From the NCBI GenBank assembly GCA_963754955.1, contig CAVWHY010000009.1, positions 124,001 through 188,000 of the forward strand: DNA of 64,000 nt, read 5' to 3'. The notes below the pieces were generated by a model. The model was given only the letters and a program-made list of their open reading frames with translations, had not been told where the DNA came from and did not search any database. Positions 55,129 to 64,000 of this stretch are shown one piece after another (the first letter of the stretch is position 1; every line of letters starts with the position of its first letter). Made by a program: the position numbers and the translations under genes. Source of the DNA: CAVQJU01 sp963754955 (lineage in GTDB: Bacteria; Acidobacteriota; Vicinamibacteria; Vicinamibacterales; CAVVIG01).

Positions 55129-57587
55129 TCACGGAACCACGGTGAACAGCTGGAAAGGACCCCGAGTAGTACGGGGCTGCGAGCTGACCGCCTTCCCGAA
55201 TCAGCGCGAGCTTCGACTCGCGCAGCGACCGGGCCGGCGTGTGGCCGGCCTGGAGACCAGCGTACAACTGGTCCATCAGGCGTGCGGTCGACCGGTCGTC
55301 GACGTCCCAGAGCCCGGCAATCACGCGGCGCGCCCCGGCACGCAGGAATGCCCACGCGAACCCGACGAGGCCTTCGCCTGAATACGTCCGTTCGCCGGCG
55401 CTGCGGCAGGCTGAGACGGTCACGAGGTCCGCGTTGAGCGGCTTTTCGGCGACGTCTCTCGCATACAGCTTGTAGCCAGTATCGGGTCCGGACAACACGA
55501 CAGCGGATTCGAGCGGGCTCTCGATGTTGGCCAGCGCGTGCGCGGTGAAGTGCATCATGGAAAAGCGACTCAGCTCCGCGTCGCGGTACACGGCCGGCGT
55601 GGCGTTCTTGTCATCCCAGGCGGTGACGCGATCGGCTGGAAAATGCCGGACAATGCTGCTCATTTCGGCGGCGGCGTAGCGCAGCGCCGGGAATTGAGGA
55701 GCCCTCGGCGTGGGGTTGCCGATGAGGAGGAGCCTCGGATCGACCGGACGCGCCGTCGGTGCGTGGCCGAGCATCGCCAGCGAGGGGGCAACCTGAATCT
55801 CGGCGTCTTCTATCAAGTAGTGTCGGCGCGGGCCGTCCACCGGCAGCGTCTCGAAGTTCAGGCCGTGCAGCGCGCCGTCGGGAACCACGATGATCGACGC
55901 GTTCGGCGGAAGCGCCGCCGGCACCACCAGCATCCGGAACAGGCGGTCGCCTGGCGTGTCCGCGGCCGCAATCGGGTTGACCAGGGCGTTGCCGAGCATC
56001 GTCTGGTAATCACGAACGGCGGCCTCGATCTCGGGTTGCGGCGGCAGGTCAACCCGGCGCACACCCGTTCCGCTGACCACCCAGAGAAACGATCGTCCGG
56101 GCGCAAGCCAGTACGAGAGCAGCACGGTGCGGCTGCCGCGAGCCAGGGCGCGCAATCCGGTGACGCTCACTGCCGCAGGAGCATCGACGTGCTGGCGCTC
56201 GGCGAGCACGCGCGCACGGCTCGACTCGCTGACTTCGAGCGCGCGCGCGTCCTGGCCTTGCGCGACCAGGACGTCCACGTAGGCCTGATAGAACTGGATC
56301 AACTGCGTGAGAAACGACAGCTTGTAATCGACTTTCAACAGATCCGACCGCGTCTTCTCGACGGTTCGGAGGGCCGCCTCGAAGTGCCGGGCGGCGGTCT
56401 TCTGGTCGTGGTCGAGCACGGCGATCTGCGCGAGGCCGGCGTGCGCCGTCCACTCGATCGCAGCCACGCCGGTCGCCGACGCCAGCGACCGTTCGTACAG
56501 GGCTCGCCCCCGTTCGCGGTCGCCGCGCCCGACGGCGATCTCGGCCGCGTTGATGTCGGCGTGCACCTGCCTGACGCCGCCCGCGCCGGCCGTCACCCCG
56601 CGGCTCCATTCGTTGAACCGCTCGGCCTCGTCCCACTCCCCGAGCAGCGCGTGCGCGGCCGCGAGATTGATGGCCCACACGGCCGCGTCTTTCTTCAACC
56701 CGGCGCCGTCAGCAACCGTGAACGCCTCGTTGAGGTACGGCAACGCCTCGCGCGGATTTCCGTGGAGGCCATGGGTGTTGCCGAGGCTGCCGAGCGCCTC
56801 GGCCAGGGCTTTCGACGGGCCGCGCGCCTTCTGGGCTGCCACCGCGCGCTCCTGTGTGGACCGCGCGAGATCGAACTGCCCGAGCCGCGAATAACAGATC
56901 CCGGCGTTCGACAGCACCAGGGCGTAGCCGGCCGCCTTGTCCACCGACGGCAGCCGCATCGCCCGTTCGAAATACGCGAGGGCCTCATCGTAGCGGCCGC
57001 GCAGCAGCCGCGACATTCCGAGGTTGTTGAGGCACAGCAACTGCCTGAGCGCGTCGCCGCGAACGACCGCACGCTCGAGCCCCCGGTTCAGCGCGGCATC
57101 GGCCGAGGGAAAATCGCCCTGCGACAGCCGGGCGGCGCCTTCCAGCCGGTCGGTGTCGATTTGGATCTCCGGATCGTCCGGCGACAGGGCGCGCGCGTCG
57201 GCCGCCACCGCGATCGCCCGCGCCGGATCGTTCGATGCGAGCGCGAGCCTGGCATCGAGGTACCGCTGTCGTGCACGGAGAGACGCCGCGGCCGGCAGCA
57301 TTGGGGATCGCCTTCTCGAGAAGCGCCCTGGCATCGGGCAGTTCGAGCCGCGTGATGAGCACCTCGGCGCGCAGCAGGCGCAGCCGCCACGCCCACTCGG
57401 AATCGTCTGCAGCATCGACCCGCGCAAGCGCGTCGGCGGTTCGCTTCAACGCGCCGGCGGTGTCGCCGAGGTTGAGCGCCTCTTGCGCCTGCTCAAACGC
57501 CCGCGCTAATCCGCCCGCCCGCTGACCCGTGCAGGCTGCCGTGAAGAGAAGCCCCAGGACGACGACGGCGACGGCTGTTCGTGTCAT
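55129..57587 (-). CDS. TPR-CHAT caspase-like lipoprotein, two frame jumps
   Basis: About 818 residues when corrected. It starts MTRTAVAVVVLGLLFTAACTG, a lipobox ending at Cys20. About nine TPR units follow (for example YDEALAYFERAMRLP, GFPREALPYLNEAF-type segments, YALVLSNAGICYSRLGQFDLA). The C-terminal CHAT domain keeps both catalytic residues: His in MMHFTAHALANIESPLES and Cys in VTVSACRSAGERTYSGEG. A jump near 57300 joins the lipoprotein start to the TPR frame. One extra base near 55164 destroys the PYYWGPFQLFTVVP end; without it the natural stop is at 55129-55131. It is likely a membrane-tethered protease whose TPRs sense a partner. It follows an unknown protein gene by 19 bases. Confidence 0.86.
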
Positions 57588-57606
57588 GTCGGCCCGAGCC
57601 AGTGTC

Positions 57607-58461
57607 TTAAGGAGAGATGCTGCCGTTGTCCATGAAGTCGGCGCAGGCGAAATCCCCGCCAATCGGCGAGCCGAGGGACACACGCACCATCGTCAACCGG
57701 CGCAACTGAGGAGCGATGGCGATCTCGCCGAAGAACACACGACCGAACCCGGGCACCGACACCGCGCCCGGCCGCTCGGGATCGATCTTCGAGCCGGGGA
57801 ACTCCCGCCCCTTCCACGCGAGCGGTTTGACGATTGTCCCGTGCATGGCCCCATCGTCGGCGCGCCGCAACGCGGAGCTGCCCCGCGCTGCTGACAGCGC
57901 GGAAAAGGTGTGATGCGCGTGGAAGACGTCTCGCTCGACGCCGACGACCAGGGTGTACGCCTTGCCGTCCCCATCAACGAATCGGACGCTGTTTCCCTCG
58001 AACCCGGTTTCCGTGGTCAGCTCAATCGCCGTCTCGCCGCCGGCGGTGCCCTTCTTCGAGGTAAACCCTCCGCGCACCCGCTTGATGATCATGTGCACAT
58101 GACCCTTGAGGCCGACGTCGAGTCCGCGAACGTCGGCGCTGACGCGGGTCATCGGTCCCAGCGTGTCCGAGGCGCGCTTGCCCAGCGTCGCCTCGAAGTG
58201 TCCCTTCGCATCCTCGAAGACGCCCTCTGAGAAAACGACCGCGCTGTCGAACCGCACGAACGATCGGACCACCGCGTCGGTGAGGTGTTTGCGGGACAAC
58301 GTGGCGGACGACCGGCCGCCGGCAGCCGGGAGGGCCGCGGCGGGCAGATCGATGAAGGAGTTCTTCACGAATTTGGCCTTCGCCCCTTCGCCCACGCGGA
58401 CGATGCGCCCGCTGAGGGCGGCGGCGTGGCCATGAAAGACGAAGCGGCGGACATCAGGCAT
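57607..58461 (-). CDS. Protein of unknown function upstream of TPR-CHAT
   Basis: A 284-residue beta-rich protein without signal peptide. Segments include MPDVRRFVFHGHAAALSGRIVRVGEGA, STATLSRKHL-like pattern (SSATLSRKHLTDAVVRSFVRFDSAV), LKGHVHMIIKRVRGGF, VERDVFHAHHTFSALSAARGSSALRRA, and a FFGEIAIAPQLRRLTMVRVSLGSPIGGDFACADFMDNG end. The regular strand pattern suggests a soluble beta-sandwich or barrel. I do not recognise the family. It ends 19 bases before the TPR-CHAT gene, so they are co-transcribed; it may be the substrate or trigger of that protease. Confidence 0.65.
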   Translation of the reverse strand: MPDVRRFVFHGHAAALSGRIVRVGEGAKAKFVKNSFIDLPAAALPAAGGRSSATLSRKHLTDAVVRSFVRFDSAVVFSEGVFEDAKGHFEATLGKRASDTLGPMTRVSADVRGLDVGLKGHVHMIIKRVRGGFTSKKGTAGGETAIELTTETGFEGNSVRFVDGDGKAYTLVVGVERDVFHAHHTFSALSAARGSSALRRADDGAMHGTIVKPLAWKGREFPGSKIDPERPGAVSVPGFGRVFFGEIAIAPQLRRLTMVRVSLGSPIGGDFACADFMDNGSISP

Positions 58462-58512
58462 CGCGGTAACCTCGGCGCCCAGAATGTACCGCTGTTCAGG
58501 CCGCGCGTAAAG

Positions 58513-60103
58513 TCACCATCGCCGGACGAGCGGGATCACCCCCGTCTCGATCCGTTCGCCGCGCTGGAATCTTGCGCGATCGGCCGGGTCGTAGATGCGC
58601 ACGTAAATCGGCTCGCGCCGCTCGGCGATCGCCGGCCAGTCGAGGCGCCCGAGCGCATTCGTCTCCCCGAAGCGCTCCCGGAACAAACGCTCTTCGTCGG
58701 CTTCGACGGCAATGAACGGATGCAGGCCCCTCGACCGCAGTGCGGCGACGGCGTCGTCGAGCCATCGGGGCTGCAGGCGATCGTAGTTGAGCGTCAGCCG
58801 CCCCGAGTAATAGCGGATGCTGCCGGCGTGCACGCCGGCGATGAACACGCCGTTCGACGGCAGCGTCACGTCGATGTAACGACCCACATCCACGTAGCGC
58901 CGCTCGACAAGCCGCGCCACCAGGGCGCCGCGGACAACCGCCGTGCGCGCCAGCCACCCGGCCAGCGCGACGCAGACGATCAGCGCCGCCGCCGTCCTCA
59001 CGCGATCGCGTTGCGATCGCGAGGCCCAGCACCTCGATCGTGACAGCCACCGAGAGCACGAGCAGCGGCGGATAGGCGGGCAGCAGGAAGCGCAGATAGG
59101 TCCATTCGTCCCGCCCGAACGGAAGATAGAAGAGGTACGACAGCCAGACGACCGCAGCGACCGATAACAGGAGCACGACGCGATCAACCGCGAACAGCCG
59201 GGAGACCCCACGCCGGGCGCCCGCGAAGAATGGCGCTGCCAGCGCCAGCAGGATGAACGGTGTCTGTGTCTGCACGAGCCAGCGCGGATATCGATCGAGG
59301 TTCGGAACGGCGTTCGCCAGTTGATACAACACGTCAACGGGCTCGTAACCGAAACGGACCGGCGAACCGTACAGATATTGATTGATGGCGCCGACTGCGA
59401 CGCACCCAGGCACTGCAGCGCAGGCAAACAGGGCGAGCGGCAGCACGCGCGCGCCTGTCTCGCCTGCTCCACGCATCGTGCGCCAGATCCAGAATCCGCC
59501 TAGCACGACGCCAATGGGGAGGAGATTCGGCCGGGTCATCACCGCAGCCGACACAGCGGCGCCCGCACCCAGCGCTCTGAGCGAACCGCCGCGAACGGTC
59601 AGCGCGAGCGCAACGGTCCACCAGGCCGTCGCGGCCACGTCGCTTGCCGGCGCCATGAGCTCTGTCATGAAGCTCGGCGACGCCGCCAGGAGCAGCGCGG
59701 CCATCAGTCCAGTCAGGCGCCCGTGTACCGCGGTGCCCAGCACGCTCGTCATGAAAACGCACAACGCGCCGAGAAGGGGGACGACGTAGAACACGGCGCG
59801 TCTGCCGGCAGCGCGCTGGAAGAGCGCCATGAGGAGCGGCATGCCGGCGGGATACGTCGGCACGATGTACCCGCGTTCGAGCGCGGGACGGTAGCCGGCG
59901 GGCGCAAACGACCAGTCCGCAAACGGCCACGGCAGCGTCCGGACAAACTGCTGATCGACGCGCAACGAGCCGTGCGCGATCAGATCCGCTTCGCTGACAT
60001 AGCCGTACGCGTCGGCGGCGCCTGCGACGAACGAACCCTTCCAGATGCCGAGCGCGCACGTGCCGAGCGCCAGCACGAGCGGGAAGAAGAGGTAGCGGGA
60101 CAA
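58513..60103 (-). CDS. Polytopic membrane glycosyltransferase-like protein (GT39/ArnT type), one frame jump
   Basis: About 530 residues with ten or more membrane helices. The N-terminus (YGYVSEADLIAHGSL, then PYPFADWSFAPAGYRP-type segment) resembles PMT/ArnT-like enzymes, with acidic residues in the first periplasmic loop (ADAYGYVSEADL). The start codon is TTG at 60103. A jump near 59010, in a GCGATCGC-rich palindromic stretch, joins the helices to a soluble C-terminal domain (RYIDVTLPSNGVFIAGVHAGSIRYYSG, ending VIPLVRRW). It follows the DUF1552 gene by 14 bases, so it belongs to module C. It may glycosylate a cell-surface component. Confidence 0.75.
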
Positions 60104-60117
60104 CGCGGCGTGACGGC

Positions 60118-61478
60118 TCAGGCCGTCAGCCCGGAGAGCTCGGTGAACTGCCCGGTGCTGTCGCCGAGCTTCTCCGCCGGGACGCCCATCTTGTGGAGCA
60201 GCGTGAGCTGAAGGTTCGTCAGCGGCGTGTCGTCAGGGTAGACGAGATGACGGCCGCCTTTGATCGCCGCCGCCTCCGCCGAGCAGCAGCGTCGGCAGCG
60301 GGCCGTGCGTGTGGCGATCGCTGTTGCTGATGCCGCTCCCGTACAGAAGCATCGTGTGATCGAGCAGCGAGCCGTCGCCGTCCGGCGTCGCACGCAGCTT
60401 CTCCAGGTACTTCGCGAACAGGCTGACGTGGTACGTCTGGATGACGGTGCACTTCTGCATCTTCACCGAATCGTTCTGATGGTGCGTCAGCGAATGGTGC
60501 GGCTCGGGCACGCCGATCTGCGGATACGGCCGGCCGGTCTGTTCGCGTCCGTACATGAACGTGATCACACGCGTCAGGTCGGATTGATACGCGAGCAGCT
60601 GCAGGTCGTAGAGAAGCTGCACGTGCGGCTCGAAGCCGTCGGGCACGCCCGGCGGGCTGGTCGACCTCGGGACCGCTCCTGGCGCTCTGCTCCTCCGCTT
60701 TCTGAATGCGGCGTTCGACGTCGCGGAGCGACTCGAGGTAGTCGTCCACCTTCGTCTTGTCCGTCGAGCCGAGGCTCTGCTGAAGCTGCCTCACCCGCTC
60801 CGTCACGGAATCGAGGATGCTCCGGTCCTGCCGCAGACGCGACGCGCGCACGCGCGGGTCCGTGCTGTCGCTCGATCCGAACAGCCGCTCGAACACCACG
60901 CGTGGATTGTTCTCCGCCATCAGCGGGAGCGTCGGCGTCAGCCACGACAGCGTGCTGCTGTACGCGCAGCTGTAGCCGACGTCGCATGCGCCGACCAGGC
61001 TGTTGTCGTCGGCGGTCAGCTGCAGCGACGAGAGCTGTGTCTCGCGCTCGTGCGCCGTTGGCGGCAATCTGATCCATCGAGATGCCGTTTTCGACGATGC
61101 TGTCAGACTTCCTGACGTGGACGCCCGGTCAGATACGTCCCGGATGCGCGCGAGTGATCGCCGCCGCCGTCGCCGAGCGCCTCCGCCTGATGGCTCGACA
61201 GGCCCGTGACGACGACCAGTTGTTCGCGGAACGGTTCGAGCGGCTGCAGCACCGGCGACAGCTCGAACCCGCGGCCGACGCCCTTCGGGAGCCAGTTCTC
61301 GTAGATCACGCCGTTGGGGTGATAGATGACGCCGAGCCGGGGAACGGCCTTCGCCGGCGTATTCGCGGCCGCGGTCAAGCGCCGGCACCATCGCGTCGAG
61401 CAGCGGGAGCGCGACGGCCGCGCCCAGCCCGCGAAGCACGGTGCGGCGCGACATGGCCTTCCGGGTGACGATCCTCAC
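60118..61478 (-). CDS. DUF1552 protein with Tat-like signal, module C, frame broken
   Basis: The GTG start (61478) overlaps the TGA of the DUF1592 gene. The sequence opens VRIVTRKAMSRRTVLRGLG, a twin-arginine-type signal. Family segments appear in several frames: PRLGVIYHPNGVIYENWLP, LQPLEPFREQLVVVTGLSSH, NPRVVFERLFGSSD, LRDVERRIQKAEEQ, YQSDLTRVITFMYGREQTG, HHSLTHHQNDSVKMQK and DGDGSLLDHTMLLYGSGIS. Jumps lie near 61375, 61125, 61065, 60650 and 60265. The C-terminus ends STGQFTELSGLTA. Function unknown, as in modules A and B. Confidence 0.82.
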
Positions 61479-63903
61479 CGCGACCTCCTCATCTGGAACG
61501 GCGCGCTTCGGACGATGGCAAGAATCGTGGACGACCAGCGATAGTCGTCCGCGGCGGCGGCGCGGACGACCGAGCGGATCGCCGGCGCGTCGTAATACTC
61601 CATGTCGCGTCCCACGGCGTAGGTGAGCAGCTTGCCCGTCACCGTCCTCACGAACTGCTCCTTCTGCGCGACCAGCGCGCGCCGGAGCGCCGCCGGCCCG
61701 TCCACCGTCGTGCCATCGAGCAGCACGCCCGACGCGTTGATGGCCGCTTCGCCGTCCGTCGTCCGCCACTGGCCGATGGCGTCGAAGTTCTCGAGGCTGA
61801 AGCCCAGCGGATCCATGCGCGCGTGACAGCTCGCGCACACCGGGTTCGTCGCGGTGACGCTCGAGCATCTCGCGTACCGACTCGGGATGGCCGGTCGCGG
61901 TCTCGTCGAGGTTGGTGTTCACGTTGGGCGGCGGCGGCGGCACGGGCGCCGACGAGGATGTTCTCGAGCAGCCATTTGCCGCGGACGGTCGGCGACGTGC
62001 GCGTCGAGTACGACGTCACGGCAAGCACGCTCGCCTTGCCCAGCAGGCCCCAGCGGTTCTCGTCGGTCAGCGTGACTCTGCCGGAAATGGCTGCCGTACA
62101 CGCCCGGGATGCCGTAGTGACGCGCGAGCTGCTCGTTGAGGAACGTGTCGTTCGCGGTCAGGAGATCGACGATGCTGCGGTCGGATCTTCAGCTGCGCCT
62201 CGAGGAACAGCTCTGTCTCGCGAACGAAGCGCGGCCCGCAGGTTGTCGTCGAACCAGGGAAACTTCCGGTTGGTGTCCGGCGTCAGCAGCCAGACGTTGC
62301 GCGTCTGCAGCCACTGGCCGAAGAAGTTGTCCACGAGCGCGCGCCGCGCCCGCGGGTCGGCGAGCATCCGCCGCGCCTGCTGATCGAGGACCGCCGGGTC
62401 GCGGAGCTGCCCGCCAATCGCAAGGCCGAGCAGCTCGTCGTCCGGGATGCTGCTCCACAGGAAGAACGAGAGCCGCGACGCGAGCTCGATGCCGGACAGG
62501 CGATACGCAGCGCTTCGAGCGCCGCCCGGGGGGTCGGCTTCGATGCGGAACAGGAAGTCCGGGCTGACCAGCAGCCGTTCGAGGGCCGCGCGGACGCCGG
62601 TCTCGAAGCCGCCACCTGCCCGGCCGCTGGTGTAGAAGCCCATGAGCGTCTGGACATCGTCAGCGGTTGTGGGCCGGCGATACGCCCGCCGAGCCACCGT
62701 GGCGAGAATCTTCGACGCGCACGGCGATTCTTCCGCGGCGCTCGCCGGGCGGCAGATGAAGATGCGGCGGCGGCTCGGCGAATCGACCGGCACGCGACCG
62801 TTGTACGGTCCGTCGATCAGCAGCGACGTGATGGAGAGCGGCGCGCTGGGCACGTCGGACTCGCGGCTCCAGATCGGAATGCGAGCCGGACCGAGGCCCT
62901 CGGGTCTCATGCCTTCGGACTTCAGCGCCGTGGCGACGACGGACCGCACGCCGGCCTTGAGCGGCACGCGCACGGTCAGCGCCTCGTCGGCGAACTGCAG
63001 CGGGTTCTTCGGGTCGGCGCGATCGGGATCCGCCGCGGCGAGCTCCGGGCCGCCGATCGTAAACCGGCCGACGCGGGCGCCGTCCACGCGAATCTCGATT
63101 TGGGTTGGCACATTCAACCCGCGGATGACGTCCGCATAGGTGCGGCCCAGCCGGACTCTGAAGATGTATTCGCCGTCGACGGGGAAATAGTGTCGGACCG
63201 CGATCCCGCCTTTCGAGCCGAGCGGAAAGTCCTCGCCCAGCCGATCGGTCTGCCACAGCCAGGTCTGCTCGTTCGCGTTGCCCTTGACGGCGGTGTAGCG
63301 CGCGACCGCGGGGCGGAGGGTCGGATCGCCGACAGCGAGGCGCGCGATCTTCGCCGCCGCGGTGAGATACCGATCGAGCAGCGCCGGCTCCATCGAGAGC
63401 GCGTCGGCGTTGGTGTCGAACCCGAACGCCTGCGCGTCCGGCGGAAGCATGGAGGGAGCGTCGATCTCGAAGCCGAACAGGTCGCGAACGGCGTTTCCGT
63501 ATTCGGTCCGGTTGAGGCGGTGCAGCGCGGCCGGCCGCCCGGGATCGGGGTGCGCCGCTGCGGCCTTGTCCAACTCCGTCTCGAGCCACGCCGCAGCTGC
63601 GTCGTACGTGGCGGCGTCGGGCCGCTGCCTGCCCGGCGGCGGCATGGCGCGGCTGCGAAGCTTCACGACGACTTTTTCCCACGTCTCCGCCGCGGCCGCG
63701 ACCTGGCCGGCGTCGGCGGAGACGGTATCGAGGGTGAGATTGCCGGTCTTGAGCCGCTCGTTGTGGCACGACACGCAGTACGTCGCCACGAGATCGCGCG
63801 CGGGCGCGGGAGGCGTCTGACCCGCGGAGGCAATCGTCTGCATGACGCCCAGCCAGGCGCAGGCGCACGCCGTCAGCGTGCGGCGTGTGAGGCTCACCGG
63901 CAC
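61475..63903 (-). CDS. DUF1592-family cytochrome-like protein, module C, frame broken near its end
   Basis: About 808 residues. GTG starts at 63903 or 63897 overlap the end of the ankyrin gene. Signal peptide (TACACAWLGVMQTIASAGQ), haem motif CVSCH, MPPPGRQ, DUF1587-like HRLNRTEYGNAVRDLFGFEID, SRLSFFLWSSIPDDELL, then jumps near 62205, 62090, 61935 and 61850. After these come TSYSTRTSPTVRGKWLLENILVG, PPPPPNVNTNLDE, CASCHARMDPLGFSLENFD and a final DUF1585-like block ending APFQMRRSR. The first 560 residues are clean. Overlaps with both neighbours indicate one transcript and coupled translation. Confidence 0.86.
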
Positions 63904-64000
63904 TTGTTCTGCGCCTGGCAGGGCTTGCCCAGTTTGGGATCGGCGCCGTTCCTGAGGAGCAGATCCGCGCCTTCCTTGTTATAGAGGACGCCGCCGAGGC
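63894..64000 (-). CDS. Ankyrin-repeat protein, C-terminal fragment (runs off right edge)
   Basis: The last 34 residues of a frame entering from the right edge: GVLYNKEGADLLLRNGADPKLGKPCQAQNKCR. The ADLLLRNGADPKLG segment is an ankyrin repeat end. The TGA (63894-63896) overlaps the start of the DUF1592 gene, giving the same ankyrin-DUF1592-DUF1552 order as module B. Both visible cysteines lie in the short tail. Confidence 0.72.
   Translation of the reverse strand, partial: LGGVLYNKEGADLLLRNGADPKLGKPCQAQNKCR

Noticed and set aside
55538..57355. 605-codon plus-strand open frame opposite the TPR-CHAT gene
   Set aside because: High-GC antisense shadow: Arg/Gly/Ala-rich translation with no domain, while the minus strand reads as TPR and CHAT with catalytic residues.
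55129..57587. Type III-E CRISPR TPR-CHAT (craspase) protein
   Set aside because: No cas genes or array nearby, and the protein carries a lipobox, placing it outside the cytosol.
1..64000. tRNA, rRNA or riboswitch genes
   Set aside because: Gaps between genes are short, and I saw no tRNA-like cloverleaf, rRNA core sequence or known riboswitch core; a covariance-model scan was not possible.

Overview
The window is high-GC DNA from what looks like a soil Acidobacteriota, most likely class Vicinamibacteria (subdivision 6). This is inferred from gene families typical of that group: Oar-like TonB receptors, DUF1592/DUF1552 gene pairs with ankyrin proteins, secreted proteins carrying a W-[DE]-G-[DEN] motif, and TPR-CHAT lipoproteins. 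There is no rRNA, tRNA, CRISPR array, integrase or complete insertion sequence that I can see.

Layout. 0-4 kb: end of a CHAT protease, a tandem SnoaL protein, a secreted W-[DE]-G protein, and the same domain fused to a metallo-beta-lactamase fold. 4-7.4 kb: a TonB receptor with broken frame. 7.4-8.2 kb: remnant of an M13 peptidase. 8.2-10.1 kb: a two-gene unit, SLATT membrane protein followed by TIR-TM-LCCL-LCCL. 11.4-17.1 kb, 23.3-28.8 kb and 58.5-64 kb: three versions of a module of ankyrin protein, DUF1592 cytochrome-like protein and Tat-exported DUF1552 protein. 17.2-20.4 kb: a second TonB receptor, followed by an atypical alpha/beta hydrolase. 32.8-39.7 kb: one 2310-residue protein joining TamB to POTRA repeats and an Omp85 barrel. 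41.3-42.3 kb: a PIN toxin pair. 43.4-47.3 kb: a tightly overlapping five-gene sulfur operon (two rhodaneses, two YeeE/YedE halves, a cysteine-desulfurase-like enzyme), divergent from a LytS/LytTR two-component system. 49.8-50.8 kb: a RES/MbcA-type toxin pair. 51.8-54.4 kb: an RsbRD-type kinase facing an NtrC-type regulator. 55.1-57.6 kb: a full TPR-CHAT lipoprotein.

Two patterns run through the window. First, many genes are cut into consecutive frames. At each junction I read closely, removing one base restores the family sequence, so insertion-type sequencing errors are the simplest explanation; such genes are listed once with their full span. Second, short paired palindromes bounded by GTAG and CTAC (REPIN-like) sit at gene 3' ends, often with the stop codon inside the GTAG.

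The best candidates for something undescribed are the SLATT/TIR-LCCL pair, whose second start codon lies inside a hairpin, the TamB-Omp85 fusion, and the sulfur operon. All functions are inferred from sequence pattern alone.
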